Of a DNA stretch of 64,000 nt, positions 51,016 to 62,590 are shown one piece after another. Under the pieces are notes generated by a model that was given only the letters and a program-made list of their open reading frames with translations, was not told the DNA's origin and did no database searches. Position 1 is the stretch's first letter. Each line of letters opens with the position of its first letter. This DNA comes from Albula goreensis (taxonomy: Eukaryota > Chordata > Actinopteri > Albuliformes > Albulidae): contig CM040753.1 of NCBI GenBank assembly GCA_022829145.1, positions 11,105,884 to 11,169,883 on the forward strand. The letters are read 5' to 3'. Position numbers and translations under genes: made by a program.

Positions 51016-54000
51016 CTGAAATGGAGAATATATATATGGACAAATAGGGACAGCTGAGAATGCATTGTGCATATATTCTCCATCATCGGTTTTTAAAATG
51101 TACAAATTTCATACTACCTGGTTAAAAAGGGCATTCATACACACAGAAAAAATCCCAAACAGCAAATTCAACACATAAAGTTCCTTTGAATAAGAAGCAG
51201 TCTGGTTTACTTGATATGTCCTGCTAACACAAAAGAAAACAAAAACAGATGCCATGCATATTTTTTGCCTCATGCACCATACAAGTATAGTCTCAAAAGA
51301 AACAAAAAATATCTGCATACCCCAAAAACATAACTTCGGTCTGTGTAACCTCTGAATTCCATGTTATGTTGGGTCGGTATCAAAATGAATCCATTCTGGT
51401 TTTAATTTCGCATGTGATAGGAATAAAAAATGTTTCCGCACCATTTTGTCAGACTACTTCTGTAATAGTTCATCCAGATCATGATTCATCGACAGCGTGA
51501 CTCCTTCGTGACTTGCTATCATGTACCATTTCTGTTCCCTTGGAAAAGTTCTTACTAACTCGCTTACAGTTCTTACAGTACTCCTAGCAAGTACAATTGC
51601 TAGGAGTACTGAATAGCAGGTATGGACGTACAGAAAAAAAGAAAGACAAACACTGCACTTCAATGCCTCGTGTGTGCGTGTGTGTGGTGTTGTGGCATGA
51701 TGTTAATACTGCGCACCAATTAAATTCAACTCATACTCCCATCCCATTAATTTAACACCAAATACCCAACTCTACAAGCAGATGTGTACGTGAATAAAAC
51801 CTTTTTCTACTCTGTTGAATTAGTCGATGAGTCCAAACTATACTTAGAAATTAAATGACGGAATTGTGTTAATAATTATATCTTTAGCTTTTCCTACTAA
51901 TCTATACTGTTAATAACAATCTTACAATGTTTTAATTAGAGTATGTCAATATTACACTATACATTTCAAATAAACACCTGTATTTGAGGAGGCGTTCTTT
52001 CATTGTTTTTGTTAAAGCGCACCTGCATAAAACATGCAACTGAACAAACCGAAAGTGAGAGAGGTGAAGCTTCTTGATAATTCTACCATCATACATTTTT
52101 AAAAATTATGTTGTATGGATTATCTATTTCCATGACATGTTGATTCGGCTTACCTTGACCACTGCCTTTATACCGGCCTTCTAAACGAGGAAGTTGTAGC
52201 ACGAATAAAATTTTATGCCATTACATTTCTAAGTAAATAGGCGGTCCCTTCCTCAAGGTAAGCTCTAATTGGTCGAGAAGAGCATGCTGTTTTGCAGTGG
52301 GTGATTGCTCGTTATCATAACTATGCAAATGCATGCGTTCAAAATGTATCATGGGAGTGTATGACGGAAGGTGAAGTCCACGGCCTGAACTTGTCAAGGT
52401 CATTTAACTTAGCCTGGACTCCTCCTCCCATCAGCCCCCTGTGAAAACTGTTGCTTTGTTTTTGGACGTTGTCCAATTAAACATGCTTCCGGGAATTTCA
52501 GTTTGGAGAAATTTGTAGTGACGTTGGGGACAATTAACTAATGTGAAATACCTACAAGCACAAAACCTATACTTCCACTTCGAAAACCATTAGAGAATAC
52601 TGTACAGTCTTTTCTCTTTACTTTAATATTAATCCACGAATACATGTATTTTTCAACGACTTTACAGCCAGTAGTTTGGCAAGGTTTTCGTGGCAGTACC
52701 GTGGCTTTTAGCTTTCAACTCTGAAAATCCTCGTTTGAACAAACGAGAGAAAAAAAAGGGTACCAGGAGAAATAGGAGAGTGATAAGGAGAGTGGATAGA
52801 TACAGCATCTTAATTTTCATAAATACGATATACAATAACGGACTATGAAAACTGACTACAGATCGCATTACAAAACAATTTTGAATTGCGTTCAATTAAA
52901 TGAAGCTGTGCGCTCAGTACAGACACATCCATTTGAAACACTACGGAACAACGGGGTGAAGGTTGGAATTACTCCACGCCTCAAAACCCACCCACTGACT
53001 AATTTAAATAAAACAGCTGTTTGCTCTCTCTGCGCGACCAAGGAAACCAAGGTGATGCCTTAGACATTTATCCCACAATTTTAAATTCTAGTAACAGTTC
53101 TTGGTGCACCAACGATATTATTGTGGTTGTAAACCCATTTGTGTATAGCTATATAGCCTAACTAGGCATACATGTCCTTAAGTAACGTTATAGCTAAATC
53201 GACAGCAGCATCTCATAGCTGAGTTGAAGGTGTTCTTCGGAGAGATAGTGTAATTACGACGTATTACATTTGATGTGGAGGTCCAGCGATCCCGAATAAT
53301 GAAGTACCCTGACCTTCTTACAGATTCCTGACCTTATGAGACAGTTAATTTTGGTTGTCGTGAAGCTTTTTTATCCGCTAAGGTCGGACAATAGCAAGAG
53401 ATGTTGCTACGGTTGATGAGGTTTGTGTTGTGACAAGTTGGATGAAGACTTGTATCGTATCATTTTTCTCAAAATAAGATATATCAGCGTAGTAAAACGA
53501 ATATTATTTAACAGTCCAATTTACTGCAATGATTCCTTCTCCTGAAACTCAGCGCGTAGCAGTTTTTCATGGATCTTGATTAATTTAATTGCTTTGTTTT
53601 TTGTTGTTATTTTTTAATCGAAGTTTGCTTGAAGAAAATAAGCCTTCAGAGGACGAACTGTCATGCTTCCGAAACCAGGAAGCTTGCTATTTCACTTAAG
53701 GTGTGATATGGATGTTAGAAAACTGTTCTGTAAAATTGCAGGTTTAAATTAAACGTACTCTTAATGTTAGTTATTTTGTTTGTAATGTTTATTTTGCCAG
53801 TGATCAACCAGTAATGGCTACTTTGTAACTACAGTAATTCGTAAAATAACAGTTGGTTAATTGTTAAAGTAGGCTACAGTCTTCTGTTTTAGAATCGGTA
53901 GTGAAAGCGACTTCGTTTGCATTAGTTATATGACAGTTCGAAATCATCTTTGATCCTCTGATTTGGTCAGACCGTGTAAAAGCTGTAGTTTCTGTGATCG

Positions 54001-54201
54001 AACTTAACGAAGGCAGGGAGCTAGCAAGTACAGTACTCCGCTGCCAAGGCTAGTGGTGGCGTGTTCTATAGTGTTGGTAGTAACGTATATATATATATAT
54101 ACACATATCCCTCCCCCGCCCCCCTCCATTGAAGGTGGTACTGAGGAATCGCAAAACATCGTTTCCTGCATGCAAAGGCCACCTTAAATACGGGAGTAAA
54201 A
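51016..54201. promoter_or_regulatory. Divergent frrs1/agl promoter interval
   Basis: This 3.2-kb interval separates the start codons of frrs1 (-) and the agl remnant (+). On the minus strand a donor (GTCAAG followed by GTAAGC, exon end 52154) lies behind a segment with a CCAAT-type box (ATTGG at about 52268), so a non-coding frrs1 first exon may end there. A short (AT)n tract is at 54084-54101. Head-to-head frrs1 and agl is the ancestral vertebrate arrangement. Confidence 0.45.
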
Positions 54202-54283
54202 ATGGTCCACGGCAAACAGACGAGAGTTATGCTACTCAATGACATGGAGAAGCTCGAGAGGACTCTGTTTCGCCTGGAGCAAG
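54202..54283 (+). pseudogene. agl: agl remnant: first coding exon
   Basis: The exon encodes MVHGKQTRVMLLNDMEKLE followed by RTLFRLEQ and a normal donor (CAAG followed by GTACAG). This closely matches the amino terminus of glycogen debranching enzyme, a protein of about 1,530 residues with transferase and glucosidase activities in glycogen breakdown. It stands head to head with frrs1, as in other vertebrates. The next coding exon, for about residues 28-95, is absent from the 510 bases before the second remnant. Start codon, frame and donor are still intact, so transcription is possible, but no debranching enzyme can come from this locus. Confidence 0.85.
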
Positions 54284-54823
54284 GTACAGTTCACTACATT
54301 GCAATTTGCATTCTATGCTTTGTACAAAACGCCTTCAACAGAGAGCCCTCAGCGATGGTTTCCTTTGTGTATATTTTCAATGAGGTTATGTTGGGATATT
54401 GTCCTCAACTGTATTGCTGTTTGTCTTTTATCCAAGGCCATGCTGTTACTGGATTTTCGACTGGTGGAACTACAACTGCCCTTTTTGCATTGGGTTGGGC
54501 AGTATAAGTGCAGTCCATATATCTAAATATGCTATTATTAAATAAAGTTACTATTACGAAGATATATTTTACATTTTGTGAATTATTAGTGACTGTTTTA
54601 GAGGACATCTTTGTTTTACTTTTGACATTTCTGGGAAGGAGTAAATATCATGTGTAAAGTGTGTGGCTATGAATAGCACTTGAAAAAGTATTGGTGTCTG
54701 TGGCTTAGCTGCAGGACAGCAGTGTGACATATGCTGTTGAACCATTGAAATTAAATATGGTATTTTAGCTAATGCTTTATCCCAGCTTTAATTTCTTCCC
54801 TGTGGGAAACCGCTAAGAAGGTA

Positions 54824-54923
54824 GTTCTCCCCCTGGACTGCATCAGCATCCAGACCAACCTGGCCAAGTGTCTTGGGCCCCTGGATGAATGGCCTGACAG
54901 GCTCCGGGTGGCCAAGGAGAGCG
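54824..54923 (+). pseudogene. agl: agl remnant: partial exon
   Basis: Translation gives [19 protein letters not shown] then [15 protein letters not shown], matching roughly residues 125-158 of glycogen debranching enzyme. It ends at a normal donor (GAGAGCG followed by GTGAGA) in the expected phase. The 5' part of this exon, which in other vertebrates carries the GGGYIVVDP-type block, cannot be read upstream: the sequence before 54824 gives unrelated codons and no convincing acceptor. No later agl exon follows. I call this a decayed exon. Confidence 0.85.
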
Positions 54924-55575
54924 GTGAGAATGGATGCTATTACATGCTTAAGAAGTTATGTTAAACCACTTTTGCACTGGAAAAAGAAGAACCATTTGGC
55001 CAAAATAACAACAAAGTGAGTGAATTTAAAATGAGGTATCTTTAATATTACTTATTAATGTACTGAAAATTGCTTAGAACAGTTCAGGTTTTATTCCTTG
55101 TACAAAACTACAATATAGCCACAGTCAAATTGTAGTCCCACAACTAGTTCCCTAGCTACTTTGCTGTATCACTTCCACACTAGCCTTGTGTGTTCTCCTC
55201 TCCTACTTAACACACCTAGACTATAGTTTGGCCACAAGTTAATCATGACAGAACATCAGTTTCACACATGAAGAAAATGTTGGGACATTTGCCAACGGGA
55301 ACAGAAAGAAATATGATGAAGGGACTTATTTTGTTTCTGCTTAATTGTGTTACAGTTTGTGTATCTGTAAATGTATGACTAGGCAGGATGGAATAAATAG
55401 CATTCACTGAGGTACATTATATAATATTTAATTATAAAAGTACAGTAAATTGTGCATAGATAAATGTTAAAAATGACCATTTATTGTATAGCGTTGTCGG
55501 GAGTTATGCTTTCCGCACAAGCGGTTTGTTTTCCAAGACAATTTTCGAACAGTTTTGTGTTTGTTTTTCTCCCAG

Positions 55576-58500
55576 ATGCTTGTGTGTACATACATCTCTC
55601 TGCTCTATGTAATGCGGATCGTGGAGTGCTACAGTTCAGGTCGAGTGACCCCAAGCTGTACTGATATGACTCCCAGGCACCGTGACATTCGCGCTCAGCA
55701 AACTGCTAGCCCCTACTTAGTCATTTCTGACCAGACCAGCTACAAAGGAGGAGATGAAATTACAGGTTGGCAATATTGCTAATGTTTAAATTATGATGAT
55801 AGACAATTCCATGACTAAGTTTACAATACTGCAGTTAATTAGACCCCTTACCTCTTTTTGGGTTTGAGGTTTTTTTTTCCCTCTCTTTTTATGATCTCTG
55901 CTGTTAAAGTCATATAAACACAGTTCATAAAAGGATGTGTATAACTTGTGTTTGAAACTATGAATGCAAAATGTACTAATTCAAGAAGTCAACCTGTCAT
56001 TTGTTCAAACTAAGAACAGGTTCAATATGAGATAAATAAGACAACATAAAATCGTTCTTAAATCAATGTCACCAGTGCTTATAACTCAGAGCCAGTTTCT
56101 TAGACCCCAGAGCAGGGTTAGATCGCTTTTAATCTCACTTTGAGAATAACATGAGTGCACAAGGTACCTAAATGTTGTTCTCTCTCTCCATTAATTGATT
56201 TTATTTATGGGGTTATGGTTGTGATGAATGCTGTGTAATCAGTACATGTTTTTTTTGTTTTTACACCTTAAACCTACAGTGCTTGATGAAACAAATACAA
56301 TATGTGTACATTTGTGATGTAGGGTAAGAGTAATTATATGTAAATGAACTGAAGATATTACATGAAAAACATATTCTCAACTGTAATGACATCATCAAAT
56401 AAATGAAATAATTTGATGTTTTTTGCTAACCCCTTCCATGCTGTTAATGTGTTACAGTTACACTAAAGGCGGATTCCACCCTGTTCAGAGGTTTCATGTT
56501 ACAAGCTCACGAAGTTGGAGGAAGTGATCCTATTGGCTCTTTCACTGTGACAGATGTACAGGCCCAGATTTTGTCTTGCAATGGGATGCCTGTGAGTCCC
56601 ATCACCTAATAATCTGTTCATGGCATGAAACAAGCTGCTGTGTTTCAGTGTTAGGATTGCAAAGTTATATAAAATTCAAGTTTGTTCATAATCCACTGTA
56701 TTAAATGGCTGATGGCAGTTATGTTTGTTTATACAATTAACTTGACTTACATCTGTCATCGCACTACCTTAGTGCACACCAGTTGAGGGAATCATTAGCA
56801 TAACAATGACCTCATCTGCATATGTCAGTTTTTATGCATGTAGCCACAAACTTTTCTTCTTCTTCCACTTTAAGAGAAAATGGTTTCTGACTTAAACTGT
56901 GTCACATATAACAGACATGACTGGGCTGAAGTTATATGATTTTAAGGACCCATTGTCCATCTTTCAACTTCCCTGTTATATAAACTACACTATACAGCAT
57001 GCAAAATCTCTTTCAAGCAAGGATGTTTACCCTTCTGTTACTGTCATTTGATTGCACTGTGATGCAGTAATTACTTCTTTTCCCCTCTTTTCAGGGAATG
57101 CTGATTAAATTAAGAACGTTGTGCCTCACTGATTGTTATGAAATAGTTTTGAAGTGGAATTTGTTTTGAAAACAGTATGTGTTTGCAGGGAGCACATCCA
57201 GTTCTGGGATGCTTAGTAATGATCCTGGCCTTTATCCAACCTCTTGCAGCTGTCTTTCGCTGTGGCCCAGACCATAGCTGGTTAGTGAACTCTAATAGTA
57301 ATTACATTCACTTCAAAGTATAAAAATAATTTCAGAGTACTATAGAAATGTATGGATATAAATGCAATATATTTCCCCCCACAGGAGGTTCATTTTCAAT
57401 TGGGCACATGCTTTGAATGCTGTAGCAATTAAAATTTTAGCAGGTAAGGCACATCCTTGACCAATATCTAGAAGCTTACCTCGAAGGGTAAAAAGGACAC
57501 TCAGAAACAACTTTATACAACAAGTCATTACCAGACAGTACTTTAGAGCTGTTCATTTTCTTACATATTCAATGTTTTGTACATCAGCCTCTCATATTTT
57601 AAATAGGAATTACCTTATAGGGGAAACAATACTGAATTATGTTTGTGATACTGACAAATGCACAGTGGTCTTACTTTATGGAAGTACTGAACATATAAAA
57701 ATTATCCTGGATGCACCTTTCTCAAGACCGAAAGAATTTAAATCTTTTAGGTGAACGTGAGATTTGTTTCTTGCTGTATCGAAGAGGTATGTCATTGTAT
57801 CTGTTCTTTTTTCAGTGGCGGCCATATTCACTGGCCTGTCTTTCATCGACAGAACATCAGATATGTGGGTTTTGAAGGTGATGGGGGGGTTTGTTGGCTG
57901 GGAGGCCTTGCTCTATCTACTCCAAGATTTACACTTCAGGCTGTGCCAAAAAGGTAAGATAGGTTGTTAAGGAAAAAGATTTATACCACCAGGTTGCAGC
58001 AGTGCTGTAAAACACAGTATTTGTATAGAGAAAGGAGAGTGAGTAGATATTGCAGTAGAAATAGATGTATAATGTATTTATTTACACTTCACTGGACAAA
58101 AGCTTTAATATCACATCCAAATATTGTCTGTAACCTCATGGGTGACAATTTTACCAAAAGCACGAGTACAGTGACACACACAACAGTTCAGTAATTCATT
58201 TAGACATCACCAATGCCAAGTAGGTGGTTACTGTACCATTGCACAAGTTTATGGTTTGTTTACTGTCTGCCTGAACTAACTGAGCATGAAGTGACTACAC
58301 AGATCAGCTGGCAGATTGACAACAGATCAGAAACAGCACATGGCAACACTTGTTTCAGAGCGCTGATGACGTTGTTCTGGTGAATATTCTTCCAAATTTA
58401 CACAGCTCATACAGTGTTGGGCCGGGCCTAATAGCATGAGTAGAGTCTCCAAATTTCCAAAAAATAAAAAAAAATTAATGCTCTTAAGTATGACTAGTTT

Positions 58501-59088
58501 ATCCTTTATTCTTTCATGTCAGCCCTGTTTAATAGCTGTAAATAAAGGAGAACCATAGCCCCTATTTCCGGTGATTCTCACTATATAGCTAGGTTACAGG
58601 TTTAAATTTTGAGAGGGATACTGCAATTGTACCATTAATTGTTGCACCTGAATTTCTTAACCAACTGCCTCAGTCTAGCTCTACATGCAAGACATGTATT
58701 TCAACTAAATAATGCCATCACAGATTGTAACATGTGATTGTAACATGTACATGTGATTGTAACCAGTTTTTATTGGTTTTTAGATGCAGTTGAAGGTATC
58801 CCACAATTGGTAAGCTGAAATGAGATGTTGTTCATTCAGTTAATAGCTTGGAATACCTTCCAGTGAACTATTTATATTTAGGAGAACCATATACAATATT
58901 ATACAGAGAAACAGGAATTTCTTTGCACAAAGTGGACATTTATTTTGTGCGCTTTGCTCAATCAAATGTGTGCTTACTAATTATAGTTTGTTCAACAGAT
59001 GAAGATGGAAGTGATACTCCTGATCCTGTTCTCTGTTGGAAATCTGCCATTTTTAGTAGCAGTTCTTATTGGAATCGGCATGTCTTAA
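55576..59088 (+). CDS. Truncated frrs1-like gene: Reeler plus half of b561, no DOMON
   Basis: Seven coding exons, 55576-55765, 56458-56591, 57189-57280, 57385-57443, 57816-57953, 58784-58809 and 58999-59088, join in frame to 242 residues. As in frrs1, the ATG directly follows an acceptor (TTTTTCTCCCAG). A short hydrophobic leader ends before YSSGRVTPSC. The Reeler domain follows with GFMLQAHEVGG and QILSCNG. The next exon begins GAHPVLGCLVMILAF, equivalent to frrs1 exon 11, so the eight exons for the DOMON domain, linker and first two b561 helices are missing. Exon phases match the frrs1 counterparts, and the FNWAH exon has the identical 59-base length. Two of four haem-ligand histidines remain (AHPVLG and FNWAH). 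The protein ends with the hydrophobic LLILFSVGNLPFLVAVLIG. Ferric reduction by the usual two-haem path seems unlikely; a membrane-anchored Reeler protein is my inference. It could also be a pseudogene, but no stop or frameshift is seen. An AATAAA lies at 59259-59264. Confidence 0.72.
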
Positions 59089-59264
59089 GGGCAGGAGAAG
59101 GAAGGGTGATGTACGTACCACATTATTGAATTGTAATCTGGTATACTCCAGCCATGACACAGTGTCAGATCACACAGGCTCATTTGAGCATAGTGGACAT
59201 TGGAGTGATGGTGACAGAAATTGTAGAGTAGGAGTATTTTTCCATTTCAGATTTTAAAAATAAA

Positions 59265-60614
59265 TTGTTTGTCTTACTGTGCAGTTTAAATGTAGAGGCA
59301 TAAGGAACTGATTTCTTAATCCCTTACCCATGACTTGCTTTGCTAAAGACCAACTACAGCTGAACCTCCTGAGTTTACCCAAAGAAATACTCCTAAAATG
59401 GAAGCAGAGGCTAGACATGAATTTTACAAATGAGTTGAAAAAGTAATTCTCCTTCTTTTGTTCGATAACTTTACAATTAGGATAGCTACATCATATTTGT
59501 AGAAAAATGACAGCCCTTTATGATGCATTATAAAGCTAAACATACCAGGATGAGTCAAAGGAGTCTTTCAGGTAATTGTATCGCCATGTACACAAATATC
59601 CACCTAACCAGACAAACAGACTGGAAGAGCCCCAGTCCTCATTTATTATAATGAATACTGTCATAAAAAGCCATAAAAATATCTTAATTACCAGTAATCA
59701 ATTACTGTGGACTATGTATTCATTATGCAGATGCACGTGTAACATGCAGAGGTTGCTTCCTTATTACCCCTGTACTCTACATGCAATTACAAGACAGGAT
59801 GTGTGTATAGTCTATGAAACAGACATTGCTTAATGCTGCTTGTTACTTCCTTTGCTCTTCTACTTATTGTACCACCTTTACAGTGTTAATACTATTTATA
59901 GATATTAAAGTGTATTTGGTTGGTGATGATGATCAGTAGATAAAGTTTAGAAGATGATGATGACTGTACCATATTGTAAAAAATTCAACAATAAATAAAT
60001 CTGATCAATGAAATAGCTGAATACTGTAAACCAGCTATATAAGATTTGTATACCAGTTACAGGTAAAACTTTCATATGATTTTGAATTAATTTGAATTCA
60101 AGATAGAAAACATGAATTTCTAATTTATATGATTAACTAATATATGTGACCAAAACTGCATCTCTTCTTCCACTGTGATCAGATACTTACATCTCTGTGA
60201 AGCCTCAGAGCTGACACAGCAGCCACAGATTAAATTTAGTGGGCAGGTAATAAATATTCTTACCGGTGTGAATTCTGCTTATTTCCTCCAGAATTATTGG
60301 CACCCTTGTAAAAGATGGCTGAAAAGGCTTATAAAACAATCCATAATATTTGTATTTTAGATTCTGCATGTACGTATTGTATAACTTATATATGTTTTAT
60401 GGATTATGTGTACATGTTTCATTTAATAACACAATTCATATGTCAAATTATGTATTTTGTATACTAATGCACATATATCAGATTCTGCATATATGTATTA
60501 TGTAACTTAAGCGGATACATTTAAAAAAGATGAAGCGTTTCAAATAGAATACATTTTATGACACTATTTACAAAATAATCAAATTTGGAAGAAAAAAAAC
60601 CAAAAACTCACATC
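59265..60614. other. Non-coding, AT-rich, possible transposon scrap
   Basis: No gene is recognised. CCAGAATTATTGGCACCCTT at about 60290-60309 resembles a motif that recurs in degraded fish DNA transposons. I do not assign a family. Confidence 0.4.
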
Positions 60615-61251
60615 TCAGTCTTTCAGCTCAGCATTCATTTCTCTGTTAAAAGAAAGCATAATCATAAATGACTGCTACTAATGTATAATATTTTCATACT
60701 ATACACATTGTATTACCATGCATCTAAAGAGGACACTGACCTTTGCATTAATTTTTCAAGGAAATAAGGTTACCAAATCAATAGAGTATAACAAATAGGC
60801 ATAGGGTTAAGTAAGATAAAGGTAAGTAAACTTACTTTTGGGATTGAGATATATCCTCCCCAGTGGTCTCTGAATGCATTTTTAACATCATTTTTGAAGG
60901 TGTCCTCATGAGTGAGCCGACGCTGGGGCTTTTTCTGAAATTAACATGCTGATCATCATATTTTAACCAACTCTGGTCTGTGCTTTCATCATCAGCGACA
61001 TGGATTTCTTTCTCCTCTCCCTGCTCCTGCTCCGGCCCCTGCTGTGCCTCTTCCTCAGCCTGCTTCTCCTCCCCCTTTCCCTGTTGTGCTTCTTCCTCTA
61101 CCTGCTGCTCCTCCTGCTCTCTCTGCTGTGCTTCTTCTTCTACCTGTTGCTCCTCCTGCTCTCTCTGCTGTGCTTCTTCTTCTACCTGTTGCTCCTCCTG
61201 CTCTCTCTGCTGTGCTTCTTCCTCTACCTGCTCCTCCTGCTCTCCTGTCAC
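60615..61251 (-). CDS. Uncharacterised Glu/Gln-repeat protein, possible last two exons
   Basis: I do not recognise this gene. On the minus strand a frame runs from a stop just beyond 61251 to 60836. It consists of four to five tandem copies of a 14-residue unit such as EEQQVEEEAQQREQ, then a non-repetitive tail with DDESTDQSWLKYDDQHVNF and RKSPSVGSLMRTPSKMMLK. At 60836 a consensus donor (CCCAAAA followed by GTAAGT) precedes the in-frame stop, and an acceptor (CTTTCTTTTAACAG) at 60643 would add KEMNAELKD and a stop at 60615 in the matching phase. That pairing suggests real terminal exons of a gene whose upstream part lies beyond 61.25 kb or is lost. No ATG starts the frame (first codon is GTG). 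Confidence 0.35.
61072..61246. repeat. 42-bp minisatellite (Glu/Gln-coding)
   Basis: A 42-base unit, containing TGCTGTGCTTCTTCTTCTAC on the plus strand, repeats about four times with few changes. The period is a multiple of three, so all copies stay in frame on the minus strand. The plus-strand Leu/Ser/Cys frames are shadows. Confidence 0.9.
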
Positions 61252-61289
61252 TCACAGTGCTTTGGCTGTCACTCACTCATGCTTCGCCA

Positions 61290-61700
61290 CCCTCAGGGCC
61301 TTGACCCCCCCTCCCAAAGAGAGAGGGTGGGCAAGACTCTGGCCGCTCTGTCCCTGGGGCCCCACCCCCCCAGGAGCGGGTGGCAGGTAGGCCGGCGTGC
61401 CGGGCCCAGGTTGAGTGTGGGTAGGATAGCCGCCTTCCTACTCTTCCCCGGACAAGGCCGAGGTGCGCTAACCCCCCGTTGACCCTGAAAGTATAGTGAG
61501 GGTCAGGTCAGTCAGGCAAGCGGGCAGGCGAGCTGGCTCCCCAAACAAAAAACCCAAATGCTTGTCTGTGACATTGGGCCATCCCCACACCCGCCCCATG
61601 TCAGAGTATAAAACAATTACGTGCGCACTCAAAAAAAATAAAAAAAGGTAGAGGGGGGGCCCCAGGTGTTTGGTGCAAACCTGGGGGAGATGGCTCCAAT
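61290..61700. other. GC-rich island of unknown origin
   Basis: Base composition changes abruptly to C/G runs (for example around 61305, 61360, 61470 and 61655) inside an AT-rich flank. A short hairpin GACCCT...AGGGTC lies at about 61480-61503. The look is of a spacer, for instance from ribosomal DNA, or of a foreign insertion. I see no known RNA gene or protein domain in it. Confidence 0.4.
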
Positions 61701-61710
61701 CAAAAATACC

Positions 61711-61892
61711 GAAAGGATCATTGGTTAACCGAGTGCGGGAGGTCATGCGGTACATTCGAGGTGCTGAAAGGATCACTTTGGCCAGTGATGGTACATTTGA
61801 GGTGGTGCCGAAAGGAACACTTTTTTCCCCCAAAAAAGAAAAGAAAAACAGAAGGCCGGGTGGCACGTGGAGACATGGTGCTGAAAGGATCG
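61711..61892 (+). repeat. Imperfect repeats with GAAAGGATC core
   Basis: The core GAAAGGATC or GAAAGGAAC recurs at 61711, 61766, 61810 and 61883. Part of the intervening sequence is shared: GGTACATTCGAGGTG at 61748 and GGTACATTTGAGGTG at 61790. No protein makes sense across it. Confidence 0.75.
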
Positions 61893-62021
61893 CTCCCAAA
61901 AACAAAAAAGAACATCAAGTAGCCACGGTTCATTGGTAGCCAGGTTTTCCCGCTTTTCAAATGCTCTGAACGGTTTTTTGTACTTTTTTTATTGATGTTT
62001 AAATCTACACTTTTGTCATAG

Positions 62022-62207
62022 GTACCGATGCGGACAAGTCCTTGGAGGCCGACTACCTCACCCACTCGACAGCCACTGCGGAGAAGCATTATATAACGCG
62101 GGAGGCAGGGAACGTGGCACTTAGTCATATCCCGTCTCCTTGGCTGGTGGATCTCCAGAGCAATCCATCCGGGAGCAACTTGCAGGGGGGCATGAGCGTT
62201 ATTGCTA
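62022..62207 (+). pseudogene. Tyrosine-recombinase-like C-terminal exon, copy A
   Basis: The segment follows an acceptor (ACTTTTGTCATAG) and reads TDADKSLEADYLTHSTATAE then KHYITREAGNVALSH. The spacing from His in LTHS to Tyr in KHY is nine residues, the same as from the conserved His to the nucleophilic Tyr in tyrosine recombinases (GHSSISTTQIY type). Fish genomes hold many Crypton/phage-integrase-like genes with this motif. Copy A precedes the core-domain fragment, which is the wrong order for one gene. Confidence 0.5.
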
Positions 62208-62249
62208 AGGCCTGGCTAGCAGCCCCCCATCTTGGGATCGAGCTGGTGT

Positions 62250-62590
62250 GACACGCAACTGCATAAGGATTGCAAAAACTTCCTTGATTTCCTCTCCACT
62301 TGTCAAATGTCCTTTTCAAAAGGGGCCAGCAAGGAGGTGGTCAAGAAGAAGTACGTATTTGGTTATCTTAGGTTTGATCTGCCTGTTGTGTCTGGGCTCT
62401 CAAAATCAGAGTGCCAACTGGTATTGTGCTACCTGGAGGACACTCTGGTGCTCAGACACTTGCAGCGACCCGGCGTCGTAGAGCACAGGCGTACTTTCAA
62501 CATGTGGAGGAGGAGGACTACGCTTCTGATGACCGTTTCTTCGAAACCCATCCATAATGCCTCAAACGACCTGGAGCGGTTGCACAACAA
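62250..62590 (+). pseudogene. Tyrosine-recombinase-like core fragment, frameshifted
   Basis: The main frame gives KDCKNFLDFLSTC, GLSKSECQLVLCYLEDTL and RHLQRPGVVEH. The last resembles the first catalytic-arginine box of tyrosine recombinases. Then a different frame reads QAYFQHVEEEDYASDDRFF, and the first frame resumes with SSKPIHNASNDLERLHN before a donor (CACAACAA followed by GTGAGT). The pieces fall in the expected order but in two frames, so I call it broken. The family assignment rests on motif order only. Confidence 0.45.

Noticed and set aside
52160..52175. TATAAAGGC on the minus strand as an frrs1 TATA box
   Set aside because: The expected start site would fall beyond the candidate donor at 52154, so the two cannot both be right; I keep only the donor as weak evidence.
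57104..57168. Possible extra exon after a strong acceptor (CCCCTCTTTTCAG) in the truncated frrs1-like gene
   Set aside because: It reads only to a stop, has no good donor and no similarity to frrs1; it may be a cryptic site.
60980..61482. Leu/Ser/Cys-rich frames on the plus strand
   Set aside because: They are shadows of the Glu/Gln repeat on the minus strand running into the GC-rich island.
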